64,000 nt of DNA, from NCBI RefSeq assembly GCF_003116135.1, contig NZ_PDOA01000002.1:186001-250000 (forward strand). The letters are read 5' to 3'. The number at the start of each line of letters is the position of its first letter. Within the stretch, counting starts at the first letter, position 1. The translations under genes were made by a program, and so were the position numbers. Positions 17,543-26,159 of this stretch are shown here, piece after piece. The DNA comes from Teichococcus aestuarii (lineage in GTDB: Bacteria > Pseudomonadota > Alphaproteobacteria > Acetobacterales > Acetobacteraceae). The notes under the pieces are model-generated. The model saw only the letters and a program-made list of their open reading frames with translations, was not told where the DNA came from and did no database searches.

Positions 17543-17567
17543 AACGTCCCGCCACGCCCTGGGTTCC
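17543..17567 (-). promoter_or_regulatory. Consensus EcfG promoter
   Basis: On the minus strand GGAAC (17567-17563), exactly 16 bases, CGTT (17546-17543): a perfect match to the known EcfG consensus GGAAC-N16/17-CGTT. It points at the repeat lipoprotein gene (ATG 17473). Confidence 0.7.
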
Positions 17568-17615
17568 AGCACCCTGTCGCAAAAAAGGTGCGGAGACTCG
17601 CTCCGTGGAGATTCC

Positions 17616-17640
17616 GCAACCCGCCCCGCAGCCTCGCGTT
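17616..17640 (+). promoter_or_regulatory. Candidate EcfG promoter for the 25-residue membrane peptide
   Basis: GCAAC, 16 bases, CGTT; one mismatch to consensus. About 60 bases of leader to the ATG at 17708. Together with the minus-strand motif at 17543-17567 it forms a divergent stress promoter pair. Confidence 0.5.
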
Positions 17641-17707
17641 CCATCGCTATCGACATGCTTGCCCGATGCGGCCCGGTTTTCCGGGCCCACCTCCGAAGGA
17701 GAAGACG

Positions 17708-17785
17708 ATGCGCTCGATTTTGCTGTGGCTGCTGGGAATCCCCATCCCCATCATCATCCTGCTGCTGATCTTCGGCGTTCTCTGA
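17708..17785 (+). CDS. 25-residue membrane peptide
   Basis: MRSILLWLLGIPIPIIILLL followed by IFGVL: one hydrophobic helix with an IPIP kink. AAGGAG sits 6 bases before the ATG, a candidate EcfG promoter precedes it and a terminator follows, so it has a full transcription unit of its own. From memory, tiny proteins with the same opening occur in many rhizobial and related genomes; I cannot check this here. Function unknown; small enough to be missed by annotation pipelines. Confidence 0.72.
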   Translation: MRSILLWLLGIPIPIIILLLIFGVL

Positions 17786-17812
17786 ACGCAGGCCTTCGGA
17801 ACGAGGCGTAAA

Positions 17813-17836
17813 AAAGGGGGCCGTGAGGCCCCCTTT
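17813..17836. terminator. Bidirectional Rho-independent terminator
   Basis: AAAGGGGGCC-GTGA-GGCCCCCTTT perfect hairpin with A- and T-tracts, between the 25-residue peptide gene (+) and dedA (-), which converge on it. Confidence 0.85.
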
Positions 17837-17859
17837 CGCATGGCGAAACGGGCGGGCGC

Positions 17860-18462
17860 TCAGCGCGCCGCGCGGCGGGTGCGCCAGAGGTGCCACAGGT
17901 AGAGGCCGATGACCGCGGCCACCACCACGTAGCTGAACGGCTCGATCGCCGCCTCCACCTTGCGGTACTGGTCGCGCAGCAGGTAGCCGGCACCGGCCAG
18001 CACCGTCACCCAGAGCAGCCCGCCGATCAGCGTCCAGAGATAGAAGACCGGGCGGGTGATGCCGGCGAGCCCCGCCGGGATCGAGATCAGCGTGCGGATG
18101 GCCGGCAGCATGCGGCCGAAGAACAGCGCCACGGGCCCGTGCCGGCGCAGCGTATCCTCCGCCTTGTCCATGTCCTCGGCCGAGACGCCGAACCAGCGGC
18201 CATAGCGCGCCACCAGCGGGCGGATGCGGCGGCTGCCGATGGCGCGCGCCACCTCGTACCACACGCCATTGCCGATGACGGAGCCGGCGGTGCCGGCCAG
18301 GATGGCCACCAGCAGCGACATGTGCCCCTCGGCGGCGGCGAAGCCGGCCAGCGGCATGATCAGCTCCGAGGGGATGGGCGGGAACAGGTTCTCCAGGAAC
18401 ATCAGGAAGAACACGCCGGCCGGGCCGGCGCTGCCGACCGTCTGGGTCACCCACTCGATCAT
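17860..18462 (-). CDS. DedA-family membrane protein
   Basis: 200 residues, five to six hydrophobic segments. Diagnostic DedA/SNARE-assoc motifs: FLENLFPPIPSELIMPLAGF near the N-terminus, 'FFGRMLPAIRTLISIPAGLA' and 'NGVWYEVARAIG'. Members are undecaprenyl phosphate or phospholipid transporters (UptA group) important for membrane homeostasis. The ATG overlaps the stop of the upstream GT39 glycosyltransferase gene (ATGA), suggesting the two act on the same lipid carrier pool; that link is inference. Confidence 0.92.
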   Translation of the reverse strand: MIEWVTQTVGSAGPAGVFFLMFLENLFPPIPSELIMPLAGFAAAEGHMSLLVAILAGTAGSVIGNGVWYEVARAIGSRRIRPLVARYGRWFGVSAEDMDKAEDTLRRHGPVALFFGRMLPAIRTLISIPAGLAGITRPVFYLWTLIGGLLWVTVLAGAGYLLRDQYRKVEAAIEPFSYVVVAAVIGLYLWHLWRTRRAAR

Positions 18463-20132
18463 GGCGCCGCCTGGAACAGGTGCAGCGTCAGCCGCCGGCC
18501 GCGCGTGTAGTTGTAACCGTCCACCGATCCGATCTCCCGAAGGTTCAGTCCCGCCTGCCCGGCCGCGGCGCGGAACCCGGCCAGCTCGCGCTCGCCCACG
18601 GCGGCGGTGCGGCCCGGCTCCGCGCCCAGGAAGGCGGCCGCCGCCACGCCATCGCGCAGCAGCGCCGTCCCCGTCCCGGTGGCGAAGACCATCGACGGCT
18701 CATGATAGCCGGTGATGCCGAATTCGCCCTGCACATCCCCGGTAGGTGCGGCCTGCGCCAGCGCGGCGGCCAAACGCGGGCCGACCCAGGGCGCCTCCAG
18801 CCGCGGCAGCACGCCGCCCAGCACCAGCCCATAGACCGGCACCGCCAGGAAGGCGCCGAGCAGCGCCGCGCGGGCCGGCGTGCCGCCCCGCAGCAGGCGC
18901 GTGACACCCCAGGCCAGCAGCAGCGTGGCGGGCAGCACCAGCAGCGCCACGGGGTCCACCCGGCGGTCGGCCAGCCAGGGCAGCACGGCCGCCGCCACGC
19001 CCAGCGCCAGCGCCACCAGCCAGAGCAGGCCGAGGCCCAGCATGGCGAGCCAGCGCGGCGCCGGGCGGCGCAGCGGGTCCATCGCCCAGGCGGCGGCCAG
19101 CAGCATCAGCGCCGGGAAGGCCGGCAGGGTGTAGTGCGGCAGCTTGGTGGCCACCGCCTCGAACAGCAGCCAGGTGGGCGCCGCCCAGGCCAGCAGGAAG
19201 CGCGTGCCGGGGTTCATCCGGTCCCGCCAGGCCGTGGGCAGCGCGCGCAGCACCAGGAAGGCGGCGGGGAAGGCGGCGAGCGCGAAGGTGGCGGCGTAGT
19301 AGCCCGGCGGCCCCCAATGCGCCTCCTCGCCCGAGCCGACCTTGGAGAGCATGTCGCCCCCCACCGCCTCGGCGAAGAAGCGCCCCTCGGTGGCGATGCC
19401 GATGGCCACCAGCCAGGGCACCGCCATGCCCAGCATCAGCGGCACGCCCCAGAGCGGGCGCAGCGCGCGCAGCCAGCCGCCGGCGCGGTCCGCCACCACC
19501 AGCGTCAGGCCCGCCAGCAGCGCCACCATCGGTCCGATCGGGCCCTTCAGCAGGATGGAGATTCCGAGCACCGCCCAGAACGCCGCCGCCTGCCGCGCCG
19601 TGAAGGCGTTGGGCGCGAGATAGGCGCGGCCGAGCAGGCCCATCGCCGCCGCCACGGTGGCCAGCAGCGCGGCGTCGGTCTTGGCGATGTGGGTCTCCAC
19701 CACCAGCACGGTGCAGGAGGCCAGCAGCGCGGCGCCGAGGAAGGCGGCCCGCCGCCCGACCAGCGCCCGCCCCCAATGATAGGTGGCCAGCACCGCCAGC
19801 AGCGCCCCCAGCAGCGAGGGCAGGCGGTAGGGCCAGATCTCGCCCCGGTGGCCGAGGCTCAGCGCCTCCACCACCTGCACCGAGGCGGCCTGCGCCCAGT
19901 GGATGCCGACGGGCTTCTTGTTGCGCTCCTCCTCGCCGAAGCGGATGCGGACATAGTCGCCGCTGTCCACCATCTGGCGGCTGGCCTGGGCGAAGCGGCT
20001 TTCGTCGCGGTCGCCCGGCGGGAGGGAGGCGAGGCCCGGCAGCCAGAGCGCCAGGCAGAGGAGGCTCAGCCAGAGGCGCGGCCAGCGCGCTTCCGGCAGG
20101 CGGTCGAGGAGATCACGCAGGGAAAGCGGCAT
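18459..20132 (-). CDS. GT39 (ArnT/PMT-like) membrane glycosyltransferase
   Basis: 557 residues with about 12 hydrophobic helices. GT-C fold signs: first-loop acidic motif PPGDRDESRFAQASRQM, the 'NKKPVGIHWAQAA' segment and 'RLPSLLGALLAVLATYHWGR'. Such enzymes move a sugar from a polyprenyl-phosphate carrier to lipid A, protein or another lipid. The C-terminal soluble domain of about 120 residues (from GVLPRLEAPWVG) is typical of ArnT-like proteins. It overlaps the DedA gene downstream. No arn or dpm genes are visible nearby, so donor and acceptor are unknown. Confidence 0.9.
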   Translation of the reverse strand: MPLSLRDLLDRLPEARWPRLWLSLLCLALWLPGLASLPPGDRDESRFAQASRQMVDSGDYVRIRFGEEERNKKPVGIHWAQAASVQVVEALSLGHRGEIWPYRLPSLLGALLAVLATYHWGRALVGRRAAFLGAALLASCTVLVVETHIAKTDAALLATVAAAMGLLGRAYLAPNAFTARQAAAFWAVLGISILLKGPIGPMVALLAGLTLVVADRAGGWLRALRPLWGVPLMLGMAVPWLVAIGIATEGRFFAEAVGGDMLSKVGSGEEAHWGPPGYYAATFALAAFPAAFLVLRALPTAWRDRMNPGTRFLLAWAAPTWLLFEAVATKLPHYTLPAFPALMLLAAAWAMDPLRRPAPRWLAMLGLGLLWLVALALGVAAAVLPWLADRRVDPVALLVLPATLLLAWGVTRLLRGGTPARAALLGAFLAVPVYGLVLGGVLPRLEAPWVGPRLAAALAQAAPTGDVQGEFGITGYHEPSMVFATGTGTALLRDGVAAAAFLGAEPGRTAAVGERELAGFRAAAGQAGLNLREIGSVDGYNYTRGRRLTLHLFQAAP

Positions 20133-20192
20133 GGCGCCCGGGGCTTAGAGCCTTTTGCCGGGCGTTGGTAGCGGCAAAGCGGCGGGGGCGGC

Positions 20193-20774
20193 TCAGCCGG
20201 CCGGCCAGGGGACGGGGATGGTGTCGCCGGCGATGTAGAGAGGGTGGCCGGGCTCGCCGGACTGCGTCACCTTCAGGGCGCAGGGCCGCACGCCCGCCTC
20301 GCGCAGCAGCGCCGCCACCGTGGCGCCGCGCGCGCGCAGGGGCTTGGGCGGCAGGCCCCAGGCGACGACCACCCGCTCCGCCCGTGCCGACCATTCGCGG
20401 ATGGCCGCGTCGTTGCCGGGGCCGACGGCATCCTCGGCCTGCAGCAGCATGGCCGGCTTCGTGGCGCGCAGCGCGAAGATGTTCAGCACCACCATGGCGC
20501 CATGGCCCCAGCGGCGGGTGAAGTCGCGGCAGCGGCGCACCGTGGGGTCGTCCACCTGCTCGTCGGCGGTGGAGGGGTTCATCATGATCCAGGCGACGAA
20601 GCCGGGGCTGCCGAAGGGCTGCCCGTCCCAGCGCCGCTCCAGCACGGTGCGGTAGCGGCCATCCTCGGAGAAGCTGGCCCGGCTGACCACGTCGCCGCTG
20701 ACCGCCAGGCGCACCTTGCCGCCCGGATCGTGCCGGTCCTGCGGGCGGAGGGAAGCGGGGAAGAGGTCATCCAT
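20193..20774 (-). CDS. DUF1643 domain protein
   Basis: 193 residues. The conserved DUF1643 core is present: 'WIMMNPSTADEQVDDPTVRR', then 'GHGAMVVLNIFALRATKP' and 'NDAAIREW...VVAWG'. The family is found in many bacteria and phages and has no established function. A short, variable N-terminal extension (MDDLFPASLRPQDRHD) precedes it. A 115-base AT-rich hairpin repeat separates it from prfB upstream. Confidence 0.85.
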   Translation of the reverse strand: MDDLFPASLRPQDRHDPGGKVRLAVSGDVVSRASFSEDGRYRTVLERRWDGQPFGSPGFVAWIMMNPSTADEQVDDPTVRRCRDFTRRWGHGAMVVLNIFALRATKPAMLLQAEDAVGPGNDAAIREWSARAERVVVAWGLPPKPLRARGATVAALLREAGVRPCALKVTQSGEPGHPLYIAGDTIPVPWPAG

Positions 20775-20783
20775 GCAGGAAAT

Positions 20784-20898
20784 GTTCTTTTTTGGAAAAA
20801 AGAACCAAAAAAATTTGGTCCGTTGGCGGCACGCCTGCCGGGAGGCGTGACGCCAGACTGGAAAAGTCTTTTTGCTTCTTTTTCTTCAGAAAAAGAAG
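20784..20898. repeat. Dispersed repeat, family B, copy 1 (AT-rich double hairpin)
   Basis: Two AT-rich hairpins, GTTCTTTTTTGG/AAAAAAGAAC (20784-20804) and CTTCTTTTTCTT/CAGAAAAAGAAG (20875-20898), flank a GC-rich TTGGCGGCACGC...GCGTGACGCCA stem. The other copy is at 56744-56857 in the opposite orientation and aligns over the whole length. Both copies lie just past a stop codon. Strikingly AT-rich for this genome; acts at least as a terminator for prfB. Confidence 0.8.
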
Positions 20899-20901
20899 GC
20901 C

Positions 20902-22032
20902 TTACCGCGCGCTCGCGCTGGCCTCGGAGCGGGTGGCGCCGACGCGGGAGGCAAGGGCGGCGGCCATGAAGTCGTCCAGCTCGCCATCCAGCACCGCGTC
21001 GGGGTTGCCCTTCTCGACATTGGTGCGGAGATCCTTCACCAGCTGGTAGGGCGCCAGCACGTAGGAGCGGATCTGGTGGCCCCAGCCGATATCGGTCTTG
21101 CCGGCCTCGATCCCCGCCGTGATCTCCTCGCGCTTGCGCAGCTCCAGCTCGTAGAGGCGCGCCTTCAGCATATCCATGGCGATGACGCGGTTGCGGTGCT
21201 GGCTGCGGTCCTGGGTGGAGGCGGCGACGATGCCGGTGGGAATATGGGTGAAGCGCACGCCGGATTCGGTCTTGTTGACGTGCTGGCCGCCGGCGCCGGA
21301 GGCGCGGAAGGTGTCGGTCTTGAGGTCCGCCGGGTTGATCTCGATCTCGATCTTGTCGTCGATCACCGGGAAGACATAGACGCTGGCGAAGCTCGTCTGG
21401 CGGCGCGCGGCGGCGTCGAAGGGAGAGATACGCACCAGCCGGTGCACGCCACTCTCGGTCTTGAGCCAGCCATAGGCGTTGGGGCCGCTCACCTGGATGG
21501 TGGCGGATTTGATGCCGGCCTGCTCGCCCTCGCTTTCCTCGGTCAGCTGCACCTTCAGGCCGCGCTTCTCGGCCCAGCGCGTGTACATGCGCAGCAGCAT
21601 CTGCGCCCAGTCCTGCGCCTCGGTGCCGCCGGCGCCGGCATTCACCTCGACGAAGCAGTCGCGCATGTCGGCCTCGCCGGAGAGCAGGCTCTCGATCTCG
21701 CGGCGCTTGGCCTCGGCGGCGAAGGCCTTGAGGTCGGCCACGGCGGCGTCGGCGGTGGCGGCGTCGCCCTCCGCCTCGGCCAGCTCGACCAGCTCCAGCG
21801 CGTCGGTCACGTTCTGCTGCAGCTTCTGCACGCCCTCGATCTGGTCGGCCAGGCGGTTGCGCTCGCGCATCACGGCCTGGGCCTCGTCGGGCTTGTCCCA
21901 CAGGGTGGGGTCTTCGGCGCGGGCGTTCACCTCGTCCAGCCGGCGCAGCGCCACGTCCCAGTCCAGGTGGCGGCGCAGAAGGGCGATGGAATCCTCGATC
22001 TGGCCGCGCAGGGCCTCGGCATCGGCGCGCAT
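20902..22032 (-). CDS. prfB: Peptide chain release factor 2
   Basis: 376 residues; recognises UGA/UAA stop codons and triggers peptide release. The stop-codon reading motif [14 protein letters not shown] contains SPF, and the catalytic GGQ loop is [17 protein letters not shown]. The start ATG at 22032 has AAGGA 7 bases upstream and the frame is continuous, so the programmed frameshift known from E. coli prfB is absent here. The C-terminus ends with a low-complexity RSEASASAR tail. Confidence 0.96.
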   Translation of the reverse strand: MRADAEALRGQIEDSIALLRRHLDWDVALRRLDEVNARAEDPTLWDKPDEAQAVMRERNRLADQIEGVQKLQQNVTDALELVELAEAEGDAATADAAVADLKAFAAEAKRREIESLLSGEADMRDCFVEVNAGAGGTEAQDWAQMLLRMYTRWAEKRGLKVQLTEESEGEQAGIKSATIQVSGPNAYGWLKTESGVHRLVRISPFDAAARRQTSFASVYVFPVIDDKIEIEINPADLKTDTFRASGAGGQHVNKTESGVRFTHIPTGIVAASTQDRSQHRNRVIAMDMLKARLYELELRKREEITAGIEAGKTDIGWGHQIRSYVLAPYQLVKDLRTNVEKGNPDAVLDGELDDFMAAALASRVGATRSEASASAR

Positions 22033-22180
22033 CGTGTCTTCCTTCGCTCGCACAGGGTCCGGCACCACCCGCGCGGACGCCCCATGCGGACGGGTCCGTG
22101 CGGACAAACCCGCGGGCCAGCACGGCCACCCCGGCGAGGGGCGTCAGGCCCGGCGGGAAGGCCGGGCGGAAGAGGCTGCG

Positions 22181-22213
22181 GGGTGGGCGGGGATACTATC
22201 CCACCGCCCACCC
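22181..22213 (-). terminator. Hairpin after the RTX-repeat protein gene
   Basis: GGGTGGGCGG ... CCGCCCACCC, a perfect 10-base stem with a 13-base AT-containing loop, 32 bases past the gene's stop on the minus strand. No T-run. Confidence 0.5.
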
Positions 22214-22244
22214 TGTCCAGTGGTCGCGGTGCGGCGGCCGGCCC

Positions 22245-23195
22245 TCAGCCGATCAGCGGCTCGTCGACGCGCCCCTCGGCATAGCCGAAGCGCACGAAAT
22301 GGGCCGTGGCGGCATCGTAGTCGGTGCCGAAGGCGGCCTGCAGGTCGGCATAGTTGCTGAGGTAGGTCACGGCGTCGAAGGTGTCGCGCTCGCGGCCCTC
22401 GGCATAGCCATGGCTGATGAAATGCGCGACGCCGGCATCGTAGTCCGCGCCCAGGGCCTGGATCAGGTCGCCATAGGAGGCGATGTACTGCAGGCCGTTG
22501 AAGTCGCCCGGCCCGCGCCCCTCGCCGGCGCCGAACTGGATGTAGTGCGTCGATCCGGCCGCGCGGTCCGGGCCGAAGGCGGCGATCAGGTCGTCGTAGC
22601 TGGCGATGTACTGCAGGCCGTTGAAGGCGGCGGCGCTACGGCCTTCGGCGAAGCCGTTCTGGATGTAGTGCGTGAGGCCCAGCTGGCCATTGGCGCCGAA
22701 GGCGGCGATCAGGTCGCTGTAGCTGGCGATGTAGTCGAGGCTGTTGAAGCTGACGAAGCTCCGGCCCTCGGCGTTGCCGAACTCCACATAGTGCCAGGCC
22801 GCCGCCGCCGAGTCGAAGCCGAACACCGGGATCAGGTCGGGGTTGGAGGCGACGTAGCGCTGCGGGCTGAAGGCCGGAACGCCGCTCAGATCTACCTGGG
22901 CGTTGTCGAAGTCGATGCGCTCGACATTGACCATCCAGCTGATGGCGCCGTTGCTGTTGTCCTGCACGGTGACGACGCCGCCGACGACCTGCACGGCGTA
23001 ACGGCCCGAGGCGCCGGCATAGGCCGCGACATCGTAGCCCGGCCCGCCATCGATATAGTCGGCGCCCCCCCCGCCCAGGATCCAGTCGTCGCCTTCACCG
23101 CCATAGATGTCGTCGTTCAGCGTGCTGCCGGAGATGCGGTCATTTCCAGGCCCACCGACGATCTTGGTGACAGGAGCAATATAGGGACGGACCAT
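22245..23195 (-). CDS. RTX-type protein with five 41-residue repeats
   Basis: 316 residues. N-terminal half holds four RTX-like nonapeptides (GGPGNDRIS, GGEGDDWIL, GGGGADYID, GGPGYDVAA; about 14-58), which bind calcium in known proteins. From residue 114 there are five repeats with an exact 41-residue period, consensus YIASYxDLIAAFGxDxxA, then HYIQFGxAEGR. No catalytic domain, no N-terminal signal peptide; RTX proteins of this kind leave by type I secretion, but no transporter genes are nearby. The upstream 130 bases are AT-rich compared with the rest, which may reflect a strong promoter or transfer. Likely a secreted or surface structural/adhesive protein; function not known. Confidence 0.8.
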   Translation of the reverse strand: MVRPYIAPVTKIVGGPGNDRISGSTLNDDIYGGEGDDWILGGGGADYIDGGPGYDVAAYAGASGRYAVQVVGGVVTVQDNSNGAISWMVNVERIDFDNAQVDLSGVPAFSPQRYVASNPDLIPVFGFDSAAAAWHYVEFGNAEGRSFVSFNSLDYIASYSDLIAAFGANGQLGLTHYIQNGFAEGRSAAAFNGLQYIASYDDLIAAFGPDRAAGSTHYIQFGAGEGRGPGDFNGLQYIASYGDLIQALGADYDAGVAHFISHGYAEGRERDTFDAVTYLSNYADLQAAFGTDYDAATAHFVRFGYAEGRVDEPLIG

Positions 23196-23352
23196 TGCGG
23201 CGTTCTCGATGTGAGAGTTTTATGTGACGCTTCAGTTTGCCTTATTAATGAGAGCGCGTACCGGAAAATCTCAGATTCTCTTCTCAAGTCTTGGTGAAGT
23301 ATCCGCATCTCCGATTTCTGTTCGCTTCTGCGGCATGCGGCCCCGCCCCATG

Positions 23353-23386
23353 AAAAAAGCCGCCTTCCCGGTCGCGGGAAGGCGGC
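23353..23386 (-). terminator. Rho-independent terminator of the PBP1A gene
   Basis: GCCGCCTTCCCG-GTCG-CGGGAAGGCGGC perfect 12-base stem; read on the minus strand it is followed by TTTTTTC. About 50 bases past the stop of the gene at 23435. Confidence 0.9.
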
Positions 23387-23434
23387 TCGCGGCACAGGGC
23401 GCCACACCGGCAGGCGCAATAACGGCAGGCCGGC

Positions 23435-26026
23435 TCAGTAGAGCCCGCCCAGGCTGTTATCGACGCCGGCCGGCGTGTCGGAGGAGATCACCGTGTCGTC
23501 GCTCGGCGGGCGGGCGGCGTTCTCGGTGCCGGGGCGGAACGGCTCCAGGATGGTCTGGCCGTTGTCGAGTTGCACGCGCACCAGCGCCACGCCCGGCGGC
23601 GCGCGGAACGGCACGGGCGGGCTGTCCTTCAGCGCCGAGGCCACCACGTCGTGGAAGATCGGCGCGGCGTTGCTGCCGCCGGTCTCGCCGGTGCCCAGGC
23701 TGCGCGGCTCGTCGAAGCCCATCCACACCGCCACCACGATGTCCGGCGTGAAGCCCACGAACCAGTTGTCCATGTAGTCGTTGGTGGTGCCGGTCTTGCC
23801 GGCCACGGGGCGGCCCAGCCCGGCGCCGGCGCGGCTGCCGGTGCCATATTGCACCACGCCCTGCAGCAGCGAGACCATCTGGTAGGCGGCGATCGGGTCG
23901 GTGATCTGCCGGCGCTCGTCCACCAGCCGGGGCGGCGCGCTGCCGGGGCCGGCGTCGCAGCCCTCGCAGCGGCGCGTGTCGGCGCGCCACACCACCTTGC
24001 CGAAGCGGTCCTGCACGCTGTCGATCAGCGTCGGCGCCACCTCCTTGCCGCCATTGACGAAGGAGGCGTAGCCGGCGGCCATGCGCATCACCGTCGTCTC
24101 GCCGGCGCCGAGCGCCATGGAGAGCACGCGCGGCATGTTGGGGATGACGTGGAAGCGCGCCGCCGTCTCGGCCACGCGGTCGATCCCCACCTCCTGCGCC
24201 AGGCGGATGGTGACGAGGTTCAGCGATTGCTGCAGGGCGGTGCGCATCGTCACCCAGCCGCGCGGCTGGCCGCTGTAGTTGCCGGGCTTCCACAGCCCCT
24301 GCGGCGTCATGATCTCGATCGGCCCGTCGAGCAGGCGCTGGTTGGGCGGAATGCCCATCTCCAGCGCCGGCAGGTAGACGAAGGGCTTGAAGGAGGAGCC
24401 GGGCTGGCGCAGCGCCTGCGTCGCGCGGTTGAACCAGGATTTCTCGAAGGCATAGCCGCCGGCCATGGCCAGCACACGGCCCGTGGCGGGGTCGAGCGCC
24501 ACCACCGCCCCCTCCACCTGCGGGATCTGCCGCAGCGAGAGCCGGGCGGCGCGCGCCGGGGTGCGGCCCTGCGCCTCGCGGCCGGGGACATATTCCACCA
24601 TCACCACGTCGCCGGGGCTCAGCACGTCCTGCATCCGGCGCGGCGCGGGGCCGAGGCGGCCGTCGCGCACGGGGCGGGCCCAGGAGACGTCGTCGAGCGG
24701 CAGGGTGCCCTGGCGCGGCTGCGCCTGGGCACGGCCATCGGGACGCTCCAGCCAGGAGAGCCGCGCCTCGCGCGCCTCGACGCCGAGCACCACGGCGAGC
24801 TGCCAGCCCGGCTGCATGCCGCCCGGGCGCTGCACCGCCTCCAGCGCCGGCATCCACTCCGTGGGGGCGGCGGAGATCTGCGCCACCGGCCCGCGCCAGC
24901 CGCCGCGGCGGCGGTCGTAGTTGGTGAGCCCCTCGCGCAGCGCCTGCTCGGTGGCGGCCTGCAGCTCGGGCTCCATGGAGGTGCGCACCACCAGCCCGCC
25001 CATGGTGGTCTGGTCCTGGCCGAAGCGGGCCACCAGCTCGCGCCGCACCTCCTCGGTGAAGTAGGGGCCGGTGGCGACGAGGTCGGGCCGGGCGCGGCCG
25101 CGCGCCACGATGGGCTCCTGCTTGGCGGTCTCCGCCTCGGCGGCGGTGAGGGCGCCCTCCTCCACCATGCGGTCCAGCACCCAGTCGCGCCGGGCCTTGG
25201 CCGCCTCGGGGAAGCGGTTGGGGTTGTAGTTGTTGGGCGCCTTGGGCAGCGCGGCGAGGAAGGCCATCTCGCCCGGCGTCAGCTCGTCCAGCCCCTTGTT
25301 GAAGTAGTTCATGGCGGCGGAGGCCACGCCATAGGCCTGCTGCCCGAGGAAGATCTCGTTCAGGTAGATCTCGAGGATGCGGTCCTTGGGCATCGCCGAT
25401 TCCAGCCGGAAGGCCAGGATCGCTTCGCGCACCTTGCGCAGGATGGTGCGGTCATTGCCCACCAGCATGTTCTTGGCGACCTGCTGGGTGATGGTGGAGG
25501 CGCCCACGGCGCGCCGCCCCGTGGCCATGCCCTCCACGTTCATCACCACCGCGCGGGCGATGGCCAGCGGGTCGACGCCATGATGCGACCAGAAATTCTG
25601 GTCCTCGGCGGCGACGAAGGCGGCCTGCAGCCTCGGCGGGATGGCGCCGATCGGCACGAAGACGCGGCGCTCCAGCGCCAGCTCCGCCATCAGCTTCGAA
25701 TCGGCCGCGTAGATGCGGCTCATCTGCGGCGGCTGGTAGTCGGCCAGCCATTCATGCTCCGGCAGGTCGGCCGCCGCCTGGCGGTAGAAGCCGTAGCCGG
25801 CGATGCCGCCCACCGCCACGCCCGCCAGCCCCAGCACCAGCCCGAGCTTCGCCACGCCGAACAGGAAGCGCCCGATGCCGCGGCGGCCACCGCCGCCCCC
25901 CTTCTTGCGGCGCTTGCCGCGCGGCGGCCGCGGCGGCTCACCGGGCGGGGCGGCGTCGGGCGGGACGGGGGGAGCGGCGCGGTCGCCCACCAGCGGGCGG
26001 TCGGCGCGGAGTTGGTTCGGTGCCAT
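23435..26026 (-). CDS. mrcA: Penicillin-binding protein 1A (bifunctional peptidoglycan synthase)
   Basis: 863 residues. Cytoplasmic Pro/Arg/Gly-rich tail (1-50), membrane anchor (about 57-82), glycosyltransferase family 51 domain with AAEDQNFWSHHG (catalytic Glu141) and 'GASTITQQVAKNM', an OB-like insert, then the transpeptidase with QPGSSFKPF (active Ser544, Lys547), QQSLN and AGKTGTTNDYMDNW (Lys744-Thr-Gly). Polymerises and cross-links peptidoglycan in the periplasm. A strong terminator follows. The tail of KKGGGGGRRG type is typical of alphaproteobacterial versions. Confidence 0.95.
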   Translation of the reverse strand: MAPNQLRADRPLVGDRAAPPVPPDAAPPGEPPRPPRGKRRKKGGGGGRRGIGRFLFGVAKLGLVLGLAGVAVGGIAGYGFYRQAAADLPEHEWLADYQPPQMSRIYAADSKLMAELALERRVFVPIGAIPPRLQAAFVAAEDQNFWSHHGVDPLAIARAVVMNVEGMATGRRAVGASTITQQVAKNMLVGNDRTILRKVREAILAFRLESAMPKDRILEIYLNEIFLGQQAYGVASAAMNYFNKGLDELTPGEMAFLAALPKAPNNYNPNRFPEAAKARRDWVLDRMVEEGALTAAEAETAKQEPIVARGRARPDLVATGPYFTEEVRRELVARFGQDQTTMGGLVVRTSMEPELQAATEQALREGLTNYDRRRGGWRGPVAQISAAPTEWMPALEAVQRPGGMQPGWQLAVVLGVEAREARLSWLERPDGRAQAQPRQGTLPLDDVSWARPVRDGRLGPAPRRMQDVLSPGDVVMVEYVPGREAQGRTPARAARLSLRQIPQVEGAVVALDPATGRVLAMAGGYAFEKSWFNRATQALRQPGSSFKPFVYLPALEMGIPPNQRLLDGPIEIMTPQGLWKPGNYSGQPRGWVTMRTALQQSLNLVTIRLAQEVGIDRVAETAARFHVIPNMPRVLSMALGAGETTVMRMAAGYASFVNGGKEVAPTLIDSVQDRFGKVVWRADTRRCEGCDAGPGSAPPRLVDERRQITDPIAAYQMVSLLQGVVQYGTGSRAGAGLGRPVAGKTGTTNDYMDNWFVGFTPDIVVAVWMGFDEPRSLGTGETGGSNAAPIFHDVVASALKDSPPVPFRAPPGVALVRVQLDNGQTILEPFRPGTENAARPPSDDTVISSDTPAGVDNSLGGLY

Positions 26027-26159
26027 GGCGGGCTCCCCTTACACCCTCGGGCAGCGGGGCGCGAAGCGCGGAGTGGTTATCCCCGGCAGATGGGGGGAGC
26101 CGCCCCTTCACACCAGGGTGAGACACACTGTGCAACGCACAAGGGCGCGCGCGCCGCCC

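Noticed and set aside
20902-22032. Programmed frameshift in prfB
   Set aside because: The reading frame is continuous from a well-placed ATG; no in-frame UGA near codon 25.
20582-22129. Long open frame antisense-frame to prfB and DUF1643
   Set aside because: It crosses the intergenic repeat and has shadow-type composition; prfB in the other frame is certain.
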